Of a stretch of 64,000 nucleotides of DNA, positions 1-9,831 are shown piece by piece. The translations under genes were made by a program, and so were the position numbers. Numbering within the stretch: the stretch's first letter is position 1; each line of letters opens with the position of its first letter. Origin of the DNA: Anaerolineaceae bacterium (GTDB lineage Bacteria > Chloroflexota > Anaerolineae > Anaerolineales > UBA11657); the NCBI GenBank assembly GCA_003569365.1, contig BGOS01000023.1, forward strand, positions 1-64,000, written 5' to 3'. The notes under the pieces are model-generated. The model saw only the letters and a program-made list of their open reading frames with translations, searched no databases and was not told the DNA's origin.

Positions 1-20
1 TGGTCTCGCCGTGTTGTAGT

Positions 21-860
21 TCAAAAACCACATTGTTTGATGTCCGGTCCGGTAGAGCTTATGCGACCGGTGGTTATAACGCCCGCATAGTAAAACCATA
101 GCGCACTCATCAGTGCAATCGGCGGAGCAATCAGCAGCAGTGCGCGCTCCACGGAATGGGCGTGGGCGCAAGCAGGCGCCAGCACAATGCGCAGGTGAGC
201 AGCCAGCGTGGCAGCCTGCGCGACACCGGGTGTGGCCACCAATGTAAGCAGCAGGCAGGCCACCAGCAGCCAGGCCATACTCCCGCTTGCGCAGTTTTTG
301 CCAATCCAACGCACCCGCCACTGCGGCAGCCAGCAGCGCCAGCATAAAGCACGCCAGCCATGCAAAGTATGGCCGGCTCTCAGCGGCATAAAAATGGAAA
401 ATGTTCTGCCCTGCCATAGTTGCAAGCGCTAAATATGCCCACGCTGCGCCCAGCTGCCAATACAGCACCGCGAACAGTGTGCCCATGCTGACGCCCCGCA
501 AACGCCAGGCTCACCAGCCGATAGCCCACCAGAATGCTTTCGTCGTAGCGCGGCCAGTAGTCTGTGGCTACGCGCTGCAGCGAGTAATACACCGGAAAGT
601 ATCCGCCCGTTGAGCGGCCGGTGGTAAGCGGCGTGACGCTGCAGTTGGTTCAATCTCAGCGCCCTCATCAGCCAGAAGAAACTTGTGGCGCGCAATCCGG
701 GCATCAGTGAAGACAATGGTTGCCACCAGCAGCAGGCCGCCCATGATTGAATCATTTGCTGCGCAAGCGGCAGCGCGGCCTGCAAGCGCGGAAACCGCGG
801 CGCTGCCGATGCAGGCGGTGCTTGCACCGCCACACGCTGCTTGCGCTTGCGTTGCGCCAT
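21..860 (-). pseudogene. GT39/ArnT-like polytopic membrane glycosyltransferase, frame-broken
   Basis: Reading minus from an ATG at 860, a membrane protein can be followed only by changing frame several times (near 745, 640, 480 and 300). In the corrected frames I see a first membrane segment (MGGLLLVATIVF), then ADEGAEIEP, later YFPVYYSLQRVATDYW and the motif FYAAESRPYF followed by a hydrophobic stretch. An ESRPY- or EARPY-type motif after a membrane segment is common in GT39 (PMT/ArnT-like) polyprenyl-phosphate-sugar transferases. It may therefore transfer a sugar from a lipid carrier at the outer membrane face. The last readable segment stops at 21. The breaks are single-base shifts, so this may be a real gene with assembly errors rather than a pseudogene. 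The family call is tentative. Confidence 0.5.
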
Positions 861-884
861 GCCTAGTGATTCACCATGTTGCAC

Positions 885-892
885 ATTATAAT
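885..892. promoter_or_regulatory. Symmetric ATTATAAT, -10 candidate for both divergent genes
   Basis: The 8-mer ATTATAAT contains TATAAT on the plus strand (887-892) and on the minus strand (890-885). It lies between the divergent GT39-like gene (ATG at 860) and proB (TTG at 920), at roughly equal distance from both. A shared bidirectional -10 is an inference. No good -35 box is visible on either side. Confidence 0.4.
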
Positions 893-919
893 TTCGCAGT
901 TGCTGCATTCGGGCGTAAG

Positions 920-2050
920 TTGAGCATTAACTTGTACCAGCGCATTGTTGTAAAGGTGGGCACCTCCACGCTACGGGCGGGCAGCCCAGCCTCTCTGTGG
1001 AGCGCATTTACGGATTTGGTGCAGCAGCTTGTGGCGCTGCGCCACCGTGGCTGCCAGGTAGTGCTCGTTTCATCCGGCGCAATTGCCGCCGGCCGCGAAC
1101 GGCTGGGCCAGCCACTGCTGCCCAAGGCTGTGCCCGCCAAGCAGATGCTGGCTGCAGTTGGCCAGCCGCGCTTGATGGCGCTCTACGATCGCATCTTTGA
1201 GCAGCAGGCGCAGCCCGTGGCGCAGGTGCTGCTCACGCGCGGCGATCTTACGCGCCGGCGCAGTTACCTTAACGCGCGCCATACGCTGCTTGCGCTGCTG
1301 GACCAGCACATTATTCCCATCGTAAATGAAAATGATACTGTCGCCACCGAAGAGATTCGCGTGGGCGACAACGACAACCTGTCGGCGCTCGTGGCCAACC
1401 TAGTGGAGGCGGACCTGCTGCTGCTGCTCAACCGATCAGCCGGGCTTGTTCAGCGCGGACCGCGCACCATCCGCAAGCGCAACTGCTGCACGAGATTAGC
1501 AGCGCGGAGATTCCGGCAGCAGTTTGGGAGGCGGCTGGCGCCAACGGCGCGCAGGGCACTGGCGGCATGCATACCAACTGCAAGCGGCTGCCCTCGCGCG
1601 CCAGTCCGGCGTGGCCACTGTCATTGCTGCTGGCAGCGAGCCGCAGGTTGCTGCTGCGCGTGGCGCGCGGCGAGGCGCTGGGCACGCGCCTGCCTGCGCT
1701 GTGTCTGCGCTGGAGAGCCGCAGCGCTACATCCTCTCGGGCTGGGATGGGCAGGCACGCGTGCAAGTAGACGCGGGTGCGGCCGCTGCGCTCGCGCGCGG
1801 CAGCAGCCTTTTGCCGGTGGGCGTGGCTGCGGTGCATGGCGAGTTTGAGCGCGGCGACACGCTGGCCGTGCTGGATGCGGCCGGCCATGAGCTGGCGCGC
1901 GGCCTTGCAAACTATGCAGCGGGCGAGCTGCGCGTCATCAGCGGGCAGCATTCGGATCAGATTACGGCGTTATTGGGATATGAGTATGGTGATGAAGTGA
2001 TTCACCGCGACCATATGGTGCTGCTGGCACGCGCTGGTTCCGCACTGTGA
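920..2050 (+). pseudogene. proB: Glutamate 5-kinase, middle third frame-scrambled
   Basis: ProB phosphorylates glutamate in the first step of proline synthesis. The N-terminal kinase part is intact: IVVKVGTSTL, then VSSGAIAAGRERLG, then NENDTVATEEIRVGDND. The C-terminal PUA domain is also intact, from about RYILSGWDG to HRDHMVL. Between about 1431 and 1720 the open frame is nonsense, although it has no stop. The expected ProB residues (TDQPGLFSAD, LLHEISSAEIPAAVWEA, GTGGMHT, SGVATVIAAG) appear piecewise in other frames, which needs about six single-base indels in 300 bp. I chose the TTG at 920 because it directly precedes the conserved N-terminus; longer versions add low-complexity residues. 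The stop overlaps proA by 4 nt. This is either an error patch or an inactive gene. Confidence 0.8.
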
Positions 2051-3303
2051 GCACGCTGCGCACAACGGGGGCCGCTGCCCGCGTGGCGGCGCGCACACTG
2101 GCGCTGGCGCCTGCAGCGCAGCGCACGCAGGCGCTGCACGCGCTGGCGGATGCATTGCGAACCCAGCAGCAACTTGTGCTTGCATCCAATGCAGCCGACT
2201 TGGCTGCCGCGCGCAGCGCAGGCATCAGCGAGCCACTTGCTGAGCGCCTGCTGTTGAATGACCGGCGCCTCGACGCAATGGCAGCGGATGTGGCAGCTGT
2301 TGCCGCAGCGCCGGACCCCATCGGCGAAAAGTTTGACGAGCGCACGCTGGCCAATGGCTTGCAGGTGCACCGCCAGCGCGTGCCACTCGGCGTGTTGGGC
2401 GTGGTGTACGAGTCGCGCCCGAACGTGACGGTTGATGTGGCGGCGCTGTGCCTGCGCACAGGCAACGCTGCCATCCTGCGCGGTGGCAGCGAAGCGTTGC
2501 GCAGCAATCTTGCGCTCGGCGCGCTGGTGCGCAATGCGCTGGCAGCTGCCGGGCTTCCCGTGGCTGCCATCCAGCTGATTGAAAGCACTGATCGCGCACA
2601 GCTGCTGGAGCTGTTACAACTGCAAGAACATCTGGACTTGCTGATTCCGCGCGGCGGCAATGCGCTGCACCAGTTTTGCCGCGAGCACAGCCGCGTGCCG
2701 GTCATCACCGGCGGGGTGGGGGTGTGCCACCTGTATGTGGATGCCAGCGCCAATCAAGCCGCAGCGCTCGATGTAATTTACAACGCCAAGGTGCAGCGCC
2801 CGTCGGTTTGCAACGCGCTCGACACGCTGCTGGTGGATGCAGCGCTGGCGCCCGCACTTCTGCCGGCGGTGGTTGCACGGCTGGGCGCGGCCGGCGTTGC
2901 GTTCCGGGCTGATGGCGCTGCGCTCGCTGTGCTGGCCGGCAACCCGGCCGTGAGCGCGGCAGCAGCAGCGGACTTTGACACAGAGTGGCTGGCGCTGGTG
3001 CTGGGCTTGAAAGTGGTGAGCGGATTGGACGAAGCGCTGGCGCATATTGCGCAGCACAGCACCGCCCACTCGGATGGCATCCTGACGCAAACCGAGGCGC
3101 ACGCTGCGCGCTTTGTGGCCGAAGTGGACTCAGCGGGCGTGTTTGTAAATGCCAGCACGCGCTTCAACGACGGCGCGCAGTTGGGGCTGGGCGGCGAAAC
3201 TGCAGTGAGCACGCAGCGCCTGCACGTGCGCGGCCCAATGGGCATCAGCGAGCTGACCACATACAAGTGGGTGGTGCGCGGCAATTACGCCGTGCGTGAG
3301 TAA
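2047..3303 (+). CDS. proA: Glutamate-5-semialdehyde dehydrogenase (gamma-glutamyl phosphate reductase)
   Basis: This enzyme reduces gamma-glutamyl phosphate with NADPH to glutamate-5-semialdehyde, the second step of proline synthesis in the cytosol. The 418-residue product has the usual family length. Recognisable blocks are PLGVLGVVYESRPNVT, LRTGNAAILRGGSEA, LLIPRGGNALHQF, the catalytic-cysteine region VQRPSVCNALDTLLVD, VNASTRFNDGAQLGLG and GPMGISELTTYKW. The GTG start overlaps the proB stop in a GTGA, so translation is probably coupled to proB. The frame is clean throughout, in contrast to proB just upstream. Confidence 0.97.
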   Translation: MSTLRTTGAAARVAARTLALAPAAQRTQALHALADALRTQQQLVLASNAADLAAARSAGISEPLAERLLLNDRRLDAMAADVAAVAAAPDPIGEKFDERTLANGLQVHRQRVPLGVLGVVYESRPNVTVDVAALCLRTGNAAILRGGSEALRSNLALGALVRNALAAAGLPVAAIQLIESTDRAQLLELLQLQEHLDLLIPRGGNALHQFCREHSRVPVITGGVGVCHLYVDASANQAAALDVIYNAKVQRPSVCNALDTLLVDAALAPALLPAVVARLGAAGVAFRADGAALAVLAGNPAVSAAAAADFDTEWLALVLGLKVVSGLDEALAHIAQHSTAHSDGILTQTEAHAARFVAEVDSAGVFVNASTRFNDGAQLGLGGETAVSTQRLHVRGPMGISELTTYKWVVRGNYAVRE

Positions 3304-3454
3304 CCAGCCGGAAAATGTTTTCGCGCGTCGGTCATAGCTTCGGGTAGCATCAGAGCTTGCTCCGAGAAATTTCCACCTGCAACTAAGTGAATGTGAATCA
3401 GCCGCCACCAAGAACCAAGCTGCTTGATTCAAAGCAATCGCGCCGGCCAAGGGC

Positions 3455-4069
3455 GTGCTGCGCGCTGAAGCGTTTTGCGCAAACATGGCTGCGCGCCGTT
3501 CCGTGCGCGAGTTCTCCGACCGCGCGGTGCCGCGCGCCATAATTGAAGCGGCTATCCGCACGGCCGGTTCAGCGCCCAGCGGCGCCAACTTGCAGCCTTG
3601 GCATTTTGTAGCCGTTGGCAAAGCGGATGCGCGGCTGCGCCAGCGCCTGCGCCACGCCGCCGAGGAAGAAGAGCGCGAGTTCTACGCCAAGCGCGCTACG
3701 CCCCAATGGCTGGCAGCGCTGGGTCCGCTGGGCACGGATTCTGAAAAGCCGTTCCTGGAGATTGCGCCATGGCTGATTGCAGTTTTTATGCAGCCGCACG
3801 GCATTAGCGCCGATGGCAGCCCAATCAAGCACTACTACGCCAGCGAGTCCGTTGGCATTGCCACCGGCTTTCTAATTGCGGCGCTGCACCAGGCGGGATT
3901 AGCTGTCCTGACGCACACGCCCAGTCCGATGGGTTTCTTGAACGAACTGCTTGGCCGGCCTGCCCACGAGCGCGCGTTTGTGCTGCTGGTGGCGGGCTAC
4001 CCCGCGCTGGCCGCGCGCGTTCCGGACATTGCGCGCCAGCCGCTGGATGTGATTGCGAGTTTTAGGTAG
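3455..4069 (+). CDS. Nitroreductase-fold flavoprotein, iodotyrosine-deiodinase-like
   Basis: This is an FMN-dependent nitroreductase-superfamily protein of 204 residues. The blocks [49 protein letters not shown] and [18 protein letters not shown] match the iodotyrosine deiodinase (halotyrosine dehalogenase) branch better than ordinary nitroreductases, BluB or McbC. The APSGAN and GRPA(H)E segments line the flavin site. The substrate is unknown: bacterial IYD homologues can remove halogens from tyrosine, but other aromatic reductions are possible. The start is uncertain. GTG 3455 is in frame, and an ATG at 3485 would cut into the first conserved strand. It stands alone between proA and the sugar island. 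Confidence 0.75.
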   Translation: MLRAEAFCANMAARRSVREFSDRAVPRAIIEAAIRTAGSAPSGANLQPWHFVAVGKADARLRQRLRHAAEEEEREFYAKRATPQWLAALGPLGTDSEKPFLEIAPWLIAVFMQPHGISADGSPIKHYYASESVGIATGFLIAALHQAGLAVLTHTPSPMGFLNELLGRPAHERAFVLLVAGYPALAARVPDIARQPLDVIASFR

Positions 4070-4248
4070 GGGCGGCGGGGGAGCCGACCAATGATTACAA
4101 CAAACTGCGCTGGCGTTAAGCATTTCTAAGTATTTTGTGGTTGGTGTGTATTATTTGTTTCGACTACAATTTTGGCAAGAGGTTGCGTACGTGCAATGGT
4201 GTTGGTTGGAATGACTGCAATGAAATTGTTGCCTTCTTGGCATAGTTG

Positions 4249-6047
4249 CTATCGGAGTTGCTCCAGCACTCGGTCGAATACATTTCCGGGCGGACATATA
4301 TGGGTTTCATAAAATTCAGAATTTCTCAGGGTTGGCAAATCGCCCTTCAGAAAGCACAAAATTAGTTTCATAAAGTCTTCAAAAGTATCCGCTAGGTGCA
4401 CTCGCTTCTCGACGAGAGTGCGCACATGGGGCTTAAACCGGAATGGATCTGAAAACAGAATGATTTCAACGTCATGAAACACACTGTCGGATAGAGGGGT
4501 GCCCAAATTCTCAAGAATTACAAGTTTTGGGTGGTAGTGGAGCAGTGCTTCATCAAGGGTTAACTCATCGTTTACGGCACAGTGCCGTAGGTTTTTGATT
4601 GCATGGAAAGATCCAAACATATTTTCGTTCCAAGGCCGATTTTTCAGTGACCCTTTAAAAAGCTTAATTACAACTGATGCTCCACAAGTTTCTAGAAAAT
4701 TGATGATTCTCAGCTGACGCTCAAGCACCAAGTCGGCTCGTGGGAACATATCTCCGTTGAATATGTCGCAGGAAAAATTCATGGGAAACAGCACGTCAAT
4801 GGGCAGCCTTTTGTAGTTGGGGAGATTTGGCTGATCGCGTAGTTCTTTATCGATCCGGTCGCGATCATGCTTGCTGTCTGAAAACCAGTATCAGGTATAT
4901 AAAATGCCTCTAAGTTAATGGAACCATAACCGAGAAATTTATCGCAGGATAGATAGTCAAGCTGGCAATGCACTGTGTCATATAGCTCTAGGGTTCCATA
5001 GTCGCCCCCGTGTTGTACTCCTATTACACAAACGCCTAATCGTCTGAGGTAGTCAATTACCACGCTTCGTGGAGAAATCTCACAGGGAGAATTTCCCCAG
5101 ACTGCGATCTTAATTTTATGTTTTTCCACTAAAAACTTGGTGTATTTCAGTGCTGCGTCATATTCATAGATATGATCCCGAAAAAAATTTGTTAGTACAT
5201 CTGCCACTTGTTTGGCATATGGAAGTTCGGAGTGCTTTTGGAGGTCAATACTGCTAGACGGAATTTGGTGCGGTAACCGGAGCTTCACAGGGCTCAACCA
5301 CGCTGGAATGTGTGTTCCAAATTCGGCGAAGGGGACACTCAGCTTGTGCACTGATCCAAGCGGAAGGTAATTGAGTTCATAAAGATGGTCAAAAAATATG
5401 GCGGGCGAAGCTTTTGTAAAAAAATGCGCCTGTAAAATAAAACGGATGAGCTTTCCGTAATACTTTAGCGAAGTGTGAATGTGTTTTGCCCGAGATAACC
5501 ATTTTGCCAGCGCTGCATTAATTGCCCGGCGAATGGTCGTTGGTTTCTGATGGTGTGCCTCGAACGTCACAAAAGCAGCCGCTGTTACGTGGCGGAGTAT
5601 CATCAGGCGCAAGTCAGAGAGAATAGTTGGCTTGAAAGGCGCGAGGCTGTCGTACAGTGAGAGGTGATTAATCTGATTTGCCGCTAAGTAGCGGCGCAGA
5701 GCGGAATCAAAGAGCAACAGGCCTACGTATCCAAAGGTGGCGTCCCGCCTAAAAGTGTAGTACCAATTAAGCTCTGGTATTGATCCGAAACTCTTTAGTA
5801 CTGACACGTTGGTGTTGTCCAAGTCCAGTAGCATTTCTGTAAATAGGGGAAATATATGAAGAAATGTTTCAGTCTGTTGATTGAGTGTGAGGTAACTATT
5901 TAAGTCGGTGCATTCTATTCCGAGCTGGGTCCTACAGTAATGGGCTGTGCCGGGAACATATGTCAAGTATTGATCATAGTTGCTGATCAGCCCATCCTCT
6001 AATGCATTCTGAGCTGCACTAACGGATCCTATCAATAGTGCTTTCAT
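4249..6047 (-). CDS. Putative surface-carbohydrate transferase (LIC12162-like), one frame break
   Basis: Two minus-strand frames form one gene of about 600 residues: 6047-4779 (N-terminal 422) and 4794-4249 (C-terminal 181). The break lies around 4790-4870. The start is an ATG at 6047 preceded by AGGAAG at good spacing. In the first part GVQHGGDYGTLELYD followed by DKFLGYG resembles the 'QHGG' region of bacterial transferases found in O-antigen and capsule clusters, such as the family named after Leptospira LIC12162. The C-terminal part has alternating strands and helices (LVILENLGTPLSDSVF, EIILFSDPFRF) typical of a GT-B-like second domain. No signal peptide is seen. It is the last gene of the island and probably handles the finished sugar. 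Family assignment is by recall, not search. Confidence 0.45.
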
Positions 6048-6687
6048 AATTTTTTGCTTCCTGAAGTGACTGCATACCGACTACTAAAATGTTGAAAGTT
6101 CATTGTTTTCTGCGCCTCAGTCCTCCGGAAGTGAGTGATGTTTGAAAACATACCGATTGCGAGTATGGTGTGTGTGCTTCAACAATTATGTGGCTCCCTT
6201 TCTATGGATGTTTATTGCGCAGAGCTTCGAGCCCCTGCTGATAGTCGTAGTTTAACTCATGCACAACTACTCTTGTTTGTTGCTGGTTGATGCCTGTTGG
6301 GAAGAATTTCTTTCGTGGGATGGATTGCGTAGTCAATCCAAGAATACTGTGAGACCCGTTTTAGTCATGCCGAGTACTTTAAAGAAAAGCGTTGGTGGCT
6401 ATAACCAAATAGTGGCTGGAACACTCTATGCTGACAGTATGCACCAGCTGGCGGGCTGGTCTTGCGAAGCTCCTTACTGTGAGGCACAGTCCGTAGATTG
6501 GGGTTGATGAGGTAGACAGCAGTTAATCGGCTAAATGGGGAAATAATGGAGTGGCCAAGCCCTTCCAGTTGACAGCTTTCTCAAAACTGAAGTAATGGTG
6601 TTTGATGTGCAAAGGAGGGTAGGTATTGCGCAAGCCCATGAATATGCTCCACACTAAGTCTCTATCACGCCGTGTTTTTCTGTGCCT
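6048..6687. other. 640-bp gap inside the island without a recognisable gene
   Basis: Every neighbour reads minus, but no minus frame stays open here for a credible gene. A short minus stretch starting MGLRNTYPPLHIKHHYF (about 6640) is open for 38 codons and is then followed by other short open pieces. On plus, an 82-codon ORF (6259-6507) has no family resemblance and is antisense to the operon. The gap may hold a small broken gene or a deletion remnant. The distal end carries the ribosome site of the 6047 gene. Confidence 0.5.
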
Positions 6688-8362
6688 TTACGTGCCTGCG
6701 TTTTGATACCAGTGCTCGTAGTTGATTAGCTGCCAAAAAAGTTGCGCATGGGATTTTTGCCCATTTACATGTTCGGTTAGCCGGTGCCTCATTGCCGATA
6801 TGTTATAGATACCGCGTTGTTGCACCTTCCTGTCAGCCAGTATTTCCTCCACCATTGCTTTCATTTCTCGCCGCAACCATTTGTCCGTCGGTGCATTCCA
6901 GCCGTGCTTGTAGAAATTATTTCGCGCTTTATCAGGCAGGAATCCTTTAGTGGCTGCGCGAATAGTGGGTTTTGTGGTCCCATTTTTGTAACGCATGGTC
7001 AATGGGGTTGAAAACCCGTGAAAATTACATTCTGATCCAGAAATGGGTAAAGCGTAGCCACCCCAGTTGTTCTTGTGTTATGCATTTCGGCCCGTAGCAC
7101 GGGAGGAATTGTTTCAAAGAACAGATCCTGGTAAAGTTTGTTTACCAAATAGCTGGTAAAAGGATTTGTTAATTGGGGACGGGGAATCTGTGAGCGGATA
7201 ATATTTTGTGACAATACATCGAAATTGCTATCATAACGGTGTTGGTTAAGTAAAACGCGCCCGGGAAAATTAAAATCTATTTCATTAGCAAAAAAATTTT
7301 CCAAAACACTAGGAGTTTTCGGGTACTCTGGTGTTTCATGATATTTTGTCCACCCCACCATGTCTTTAACTAACCGATCCTCCATTCCTTGGCTCCGTAA
7401 ATCAGCGAAATAGTACAGATATTCTTCGATTTCGCCGCAAGTCGCCTCGTCTCCGCCTAGTCCGCTAAACAAGGCGTCGTGCCCTAGGTCGGCGACTCTT
7501 TGAGCAACAATTCGGTGCACCATTTGTGTCACAGTTGGGCAGGGCTCATCACTACCGATGGCAAAACGATCAATCATGCTTAAAACGTCGCCTACTGAAA
7601 TCTTTATTTGTAACCATTCACCGCCAATCGCCTTTGCTGTGTGTGAAATTTCAGCTGATTCATCGTAAGGTGTTGGTGCATCATATATGGTAGTTATCAG
7701 AGTTGGTGACCCAACTGTCCGGGCAGCAAGGCATGCTACCGTGGAAGAGTCCATTCCTGAGCTCAAGGTAAATGCTGGTCGTTTTACCAGGGCCAGTCGC
7801 TCAGCTACACTAAGTTTCAGCCTGTGCAGAAACTCTTTGCCGATCTCCTCCTCGCTCTGCCCGGACAGGTCGGCGAGTTCCAAGTCAGTGAAGCTACCTG
7901 TTATGATGGATCCAGATGTAATCTTTAAGTATTCACCTGGCATCAAGCAGAATACTCCAATGAAAAAAGTAGAGTTTTTAGGAAATGTGAAATACCGGTA
8001 GTGGCTGGCGACAAAATACAATTTTTTATAGGGTCGGGCCGGAGGCGAAATCCGCTTTGTTTAAGCCCAGAAATGGATGAGGACACATGTAGGTGGCCTG
8101 CATCCTTTGCGTAGTATATGGAGTGAATTCCGAAACGATCCCGAATAGCAACTGTGAGTAAAGTGGAAGGGTTGTGAACGAGGACAGCGGCGTCTCCTCC
8201 GGGATCGGCCACAGTTCCGTCCGCAAGATAATCTAGCAGGGTCTGTTTTTGTTTCCACCAACCATCCACTAGGAAAAGCAGCGCGGTGGTATCGAGCTTG
8301 GCGCTGGATTTCATCAGGCGTCCCGTGGCAGTCTGCAGGACAACCCAAAATGGGTTAATCAT
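6688..8362 (-). CDS. AsnB-like amide synthetase lacking the glutaminase cysteine (frame breaks)
   Basis: This protein belongs to the asparagine synthetase B / beta-lactam synthetase superfamily. It activates a carboxylate with ATP and joins it to an amine. It reads from ATG 8362, which overlaps the stop of the 8718 gene in an ATGA. Breaks occur near 8025 and 7000. The N-terminal domain is recognisable (RDRFGIHSIYYA) but starts MINPFWVV, so the Cys2 nucleophile of glutamine-hydrolysing enzymes is absent. The synthetase domain has the PP-loop SSGMDSSTVACLA, then ALFSGLGGDEATCGEIEEY and a C-terminal TLYPFLDQNVI. Enzymes with this pattern use free ammonia or another amine, as in beta-lactam synthetase and lasso-peptide cyclases. 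In a glycan island, amidation of a sugar acid is a reasonable guess. Confidence 0.7.
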
Positions 8363-8718
8363 TTGGCTTCCGGTACCCATGTATCAAGCCATGTCAAAAC
8401 TCGGGCGCGAACCTCGGATAGATAACCAAGAAATTCATCAATTTTCGCTTCTTCTACAATATTTATATACAGCGTCGGCGTTTCTGTGAAGTCACTGAGG
8501 ACGAGCGCGGTCCGAAATCCCCGTTTCCGTAGGGTATGGTTGAGTGAGTTGGAGAGGTAAAACCCCCAACTCTTGCGAGTGATGTCATTCCCGGCACCAC
8601 TGTTCGTCGTGATAGTGATCTGTTCGTCACATTCAAGAAAGAGCTCTCCCATGTCCATAAGGTTCATGCCCTTAAGCGGGCTAAAAGTGCGCCCGTCACT
8701 GTTAAAGTTGGTTTTCAT
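8359..8718 (-). CDS. W-G-F-Y small protein 1, coupled to AsnB-like enzyme
   Basis: This is a 119-residue soluble protein with no signal peptide or membrane segment. I do not recognise a named family. It is clearly paralogous to the product at 9832-10217: across a 52-residue core I count 24 identical positions by eye, including EQIT, RK(S/T)WGFY, SLN and LV. The predicted content is mostly beta strands followed by a helical C-terminus (IDEFLGYLSEVRARVLTWLDTW). The start at 8718 has a strong AGGAGGT site and a TATAAT about 30 bp upstream, so it begins its own transcript. Its stop overlaps the AsnB-like gene, which suggests the two proteins act together. The function is unknown. Confidence 0.8.
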   Translation of the reverse strand: MKTNFNSDGRTFSPLKGMNLMDMGELFLECDEQITITTNSGAGNDITRKSWGFYLSNSLNHTLRKRGFRTALVLSDFTETPTLYINIVEEAKIDEFLGYLSEVRARVLTWLDTWVPEAK

Positions 8719-8726
8719 TACCGTTC

Positions 8727-8751
8727 AACCTCCTAATGGATTTCCATTATA
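8727..8751 (-). promoter_or_regulatory. -10 box and strong ribosome site for the 8718 transcript
   Basis: On the minus strand TATAAT lies at 8751-8746 and AGGAGGT at about 8733-8727, followed by nine bases and the ATG at 8718. The predicted transcript start, near 8739, gives a leader of about 20 nt. No convincing -35 box is visible. This separates the 8718-8362 pair from the longer upstream operon, which ends at 8996. Confidence 0.6.
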
Positions 8752-8995
8752 GCGTGTGTTGATAGTGCCTTAGCCCACTCGACTTCTCTTTTATACTATT
8801 TTTTGGCGGTGGCAAATCGACCAATCACCGCAAGAATGTTTTACCGACACGCCTGACCGCCCCTTAGTAGGCTGATTTTCACTTGGAGAAATTTACCGAG
8901 CTGATTGCAAGTTTGAGAGATAGATGCTCAAAGCGATCGTTTTTGCTAAATCGCCGGCTGGATATGCGCGTGCCCCGCGTTGCGGTAAATCGCCT

Positions 8996-9829
8996 CTAAG
9001 TTTCAGTGGCGAAGGCACGAATTGTGCACTTGGTGCTAGGTTCCTGCAGTCTTTCTATTGTGACCGCGCAGAATTCAGCTCGGGCAGCGAGCAGGCTTGT
9101 TGATGCAAAACTAAACGCATGTAGATGGTCAATAAAGAATTCTTCCCGGCCGGAACCCATGGCCTCAGCTTTTTCGCCATCTGGCAATTCCATATACACC
9201 ATGCCACCACGATTAAGAAAAGGTTTGGCGCACCGCAGCATCGTAATTGGGCGTGCGACATGCTCCAGAACTTTGTTAAATGTAATAACATCGAAATGTT
9301 GCGGCGGCGTTAGTTCAAAAAAATCACTGCATATTGCACTTACATTTGGCAGTGACCCCAGACGGGCAGCTGATTTAGGGTCCGGGTCTACAGCCGTAAC
9401 AGCGAAGCCGCGCTGCGCCATCACAAAGGGAAAGACCCCTAATCCCGATCCAACATCAAGTATAGAGACCGAGGCCGGGTCAAAGGGTCCAAGGTGTTCC
9501 AGCAAATGGCGTTCAATGCGGTTGCAGCGGCCAGTGTTGTCGGATTTATCTGGAGCAAGCTTGATAATCCTTTCGAAGGATTGTTGCATCCCGAGGCTAC
9601 TTTGATATGTGGAGTTGTTGTAAGCACCACTGTAAAGAGCTTCAGTATCTAATTGGTGGGTGGGGTAGTAATGGCCACAGGTTTCGCAACTCCAAATCGT
9701 GCGCTGGTACTCGTTGGGTGCAAAAACGCCCAAATCGATTTCGCCAGGCGGCGGTCCGGAATACTTAAATACGGTGCGAAAGCGGGTGCCGCTGCAAAAC
9801 ATGCAGTGGTCGATATTTGCTCGTAACAT
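8996..9829 (-). CDS. Class I SAM methyltransferase with N-terminal zinc-binding Cys motif
   Basis: This 277-residue SAM-dependent methyltransferase is probably a sugar C- or N-methyltransferase. The N-terminus has two cysteine pairs (CMFC near residue 9 and CETCGHYY near residue 48), as in the zinc-binding domain of NDP-sugar C-methyltransferases. The Rossmann part follows: SILDVGSGLGVFPFVMA (motif I), AVTAVDPD (motif II) and FDVITFNKVLEHV (motif IV). I place the start at ATG 9829, not at an earlier in-frame codon, because the upstream gene in its corrected frame ends at 9832, two bases before. It is the last gene before a 277-bp gap, so it probably ends the long island transcript. The substrate is not determinable from sequence. 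Confidence 0.82.
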   Translation of the reverse strand: MLRANIDHCMFCSGTRFRTVFKYSGPPPGEIDLGVFAPNEYQRTIWSCETCGHYYPTHQLDTEALYSGAYNNSTYQSSLGMQQSFERIIKLAPDKSDNTGRCNRIERHLLEHLGPFDPASVSILDVGSGLGVFPFVMAQRGFAVTAVDPDPKSAARLGSLPNVSAICSDFFELTPPQHFDVITFNKVLEHVARPITMLRCAKPFLNRGGMVYMELPDGEKAEAMGSGREEFFIDHLHAFSFASTSLLAARAEFCAVTIERLQEPSTKCTIRAFATET

Positions 9830-9831
9830 GT

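Noticed and set aside
6259-6507. 82-codon plus ORF in the island gap
   Set aside because: No ribosome site, no family resemblance, and antisense to the operon direction.
6688-8718. AsnB-like enzyme plus small protein as a lasso-peptide cluster
   Set aside because: The small protein lacks a leader/core peptide or RRE-like pattern, and no transglutaminase-like leader peptidase or exporter is present.
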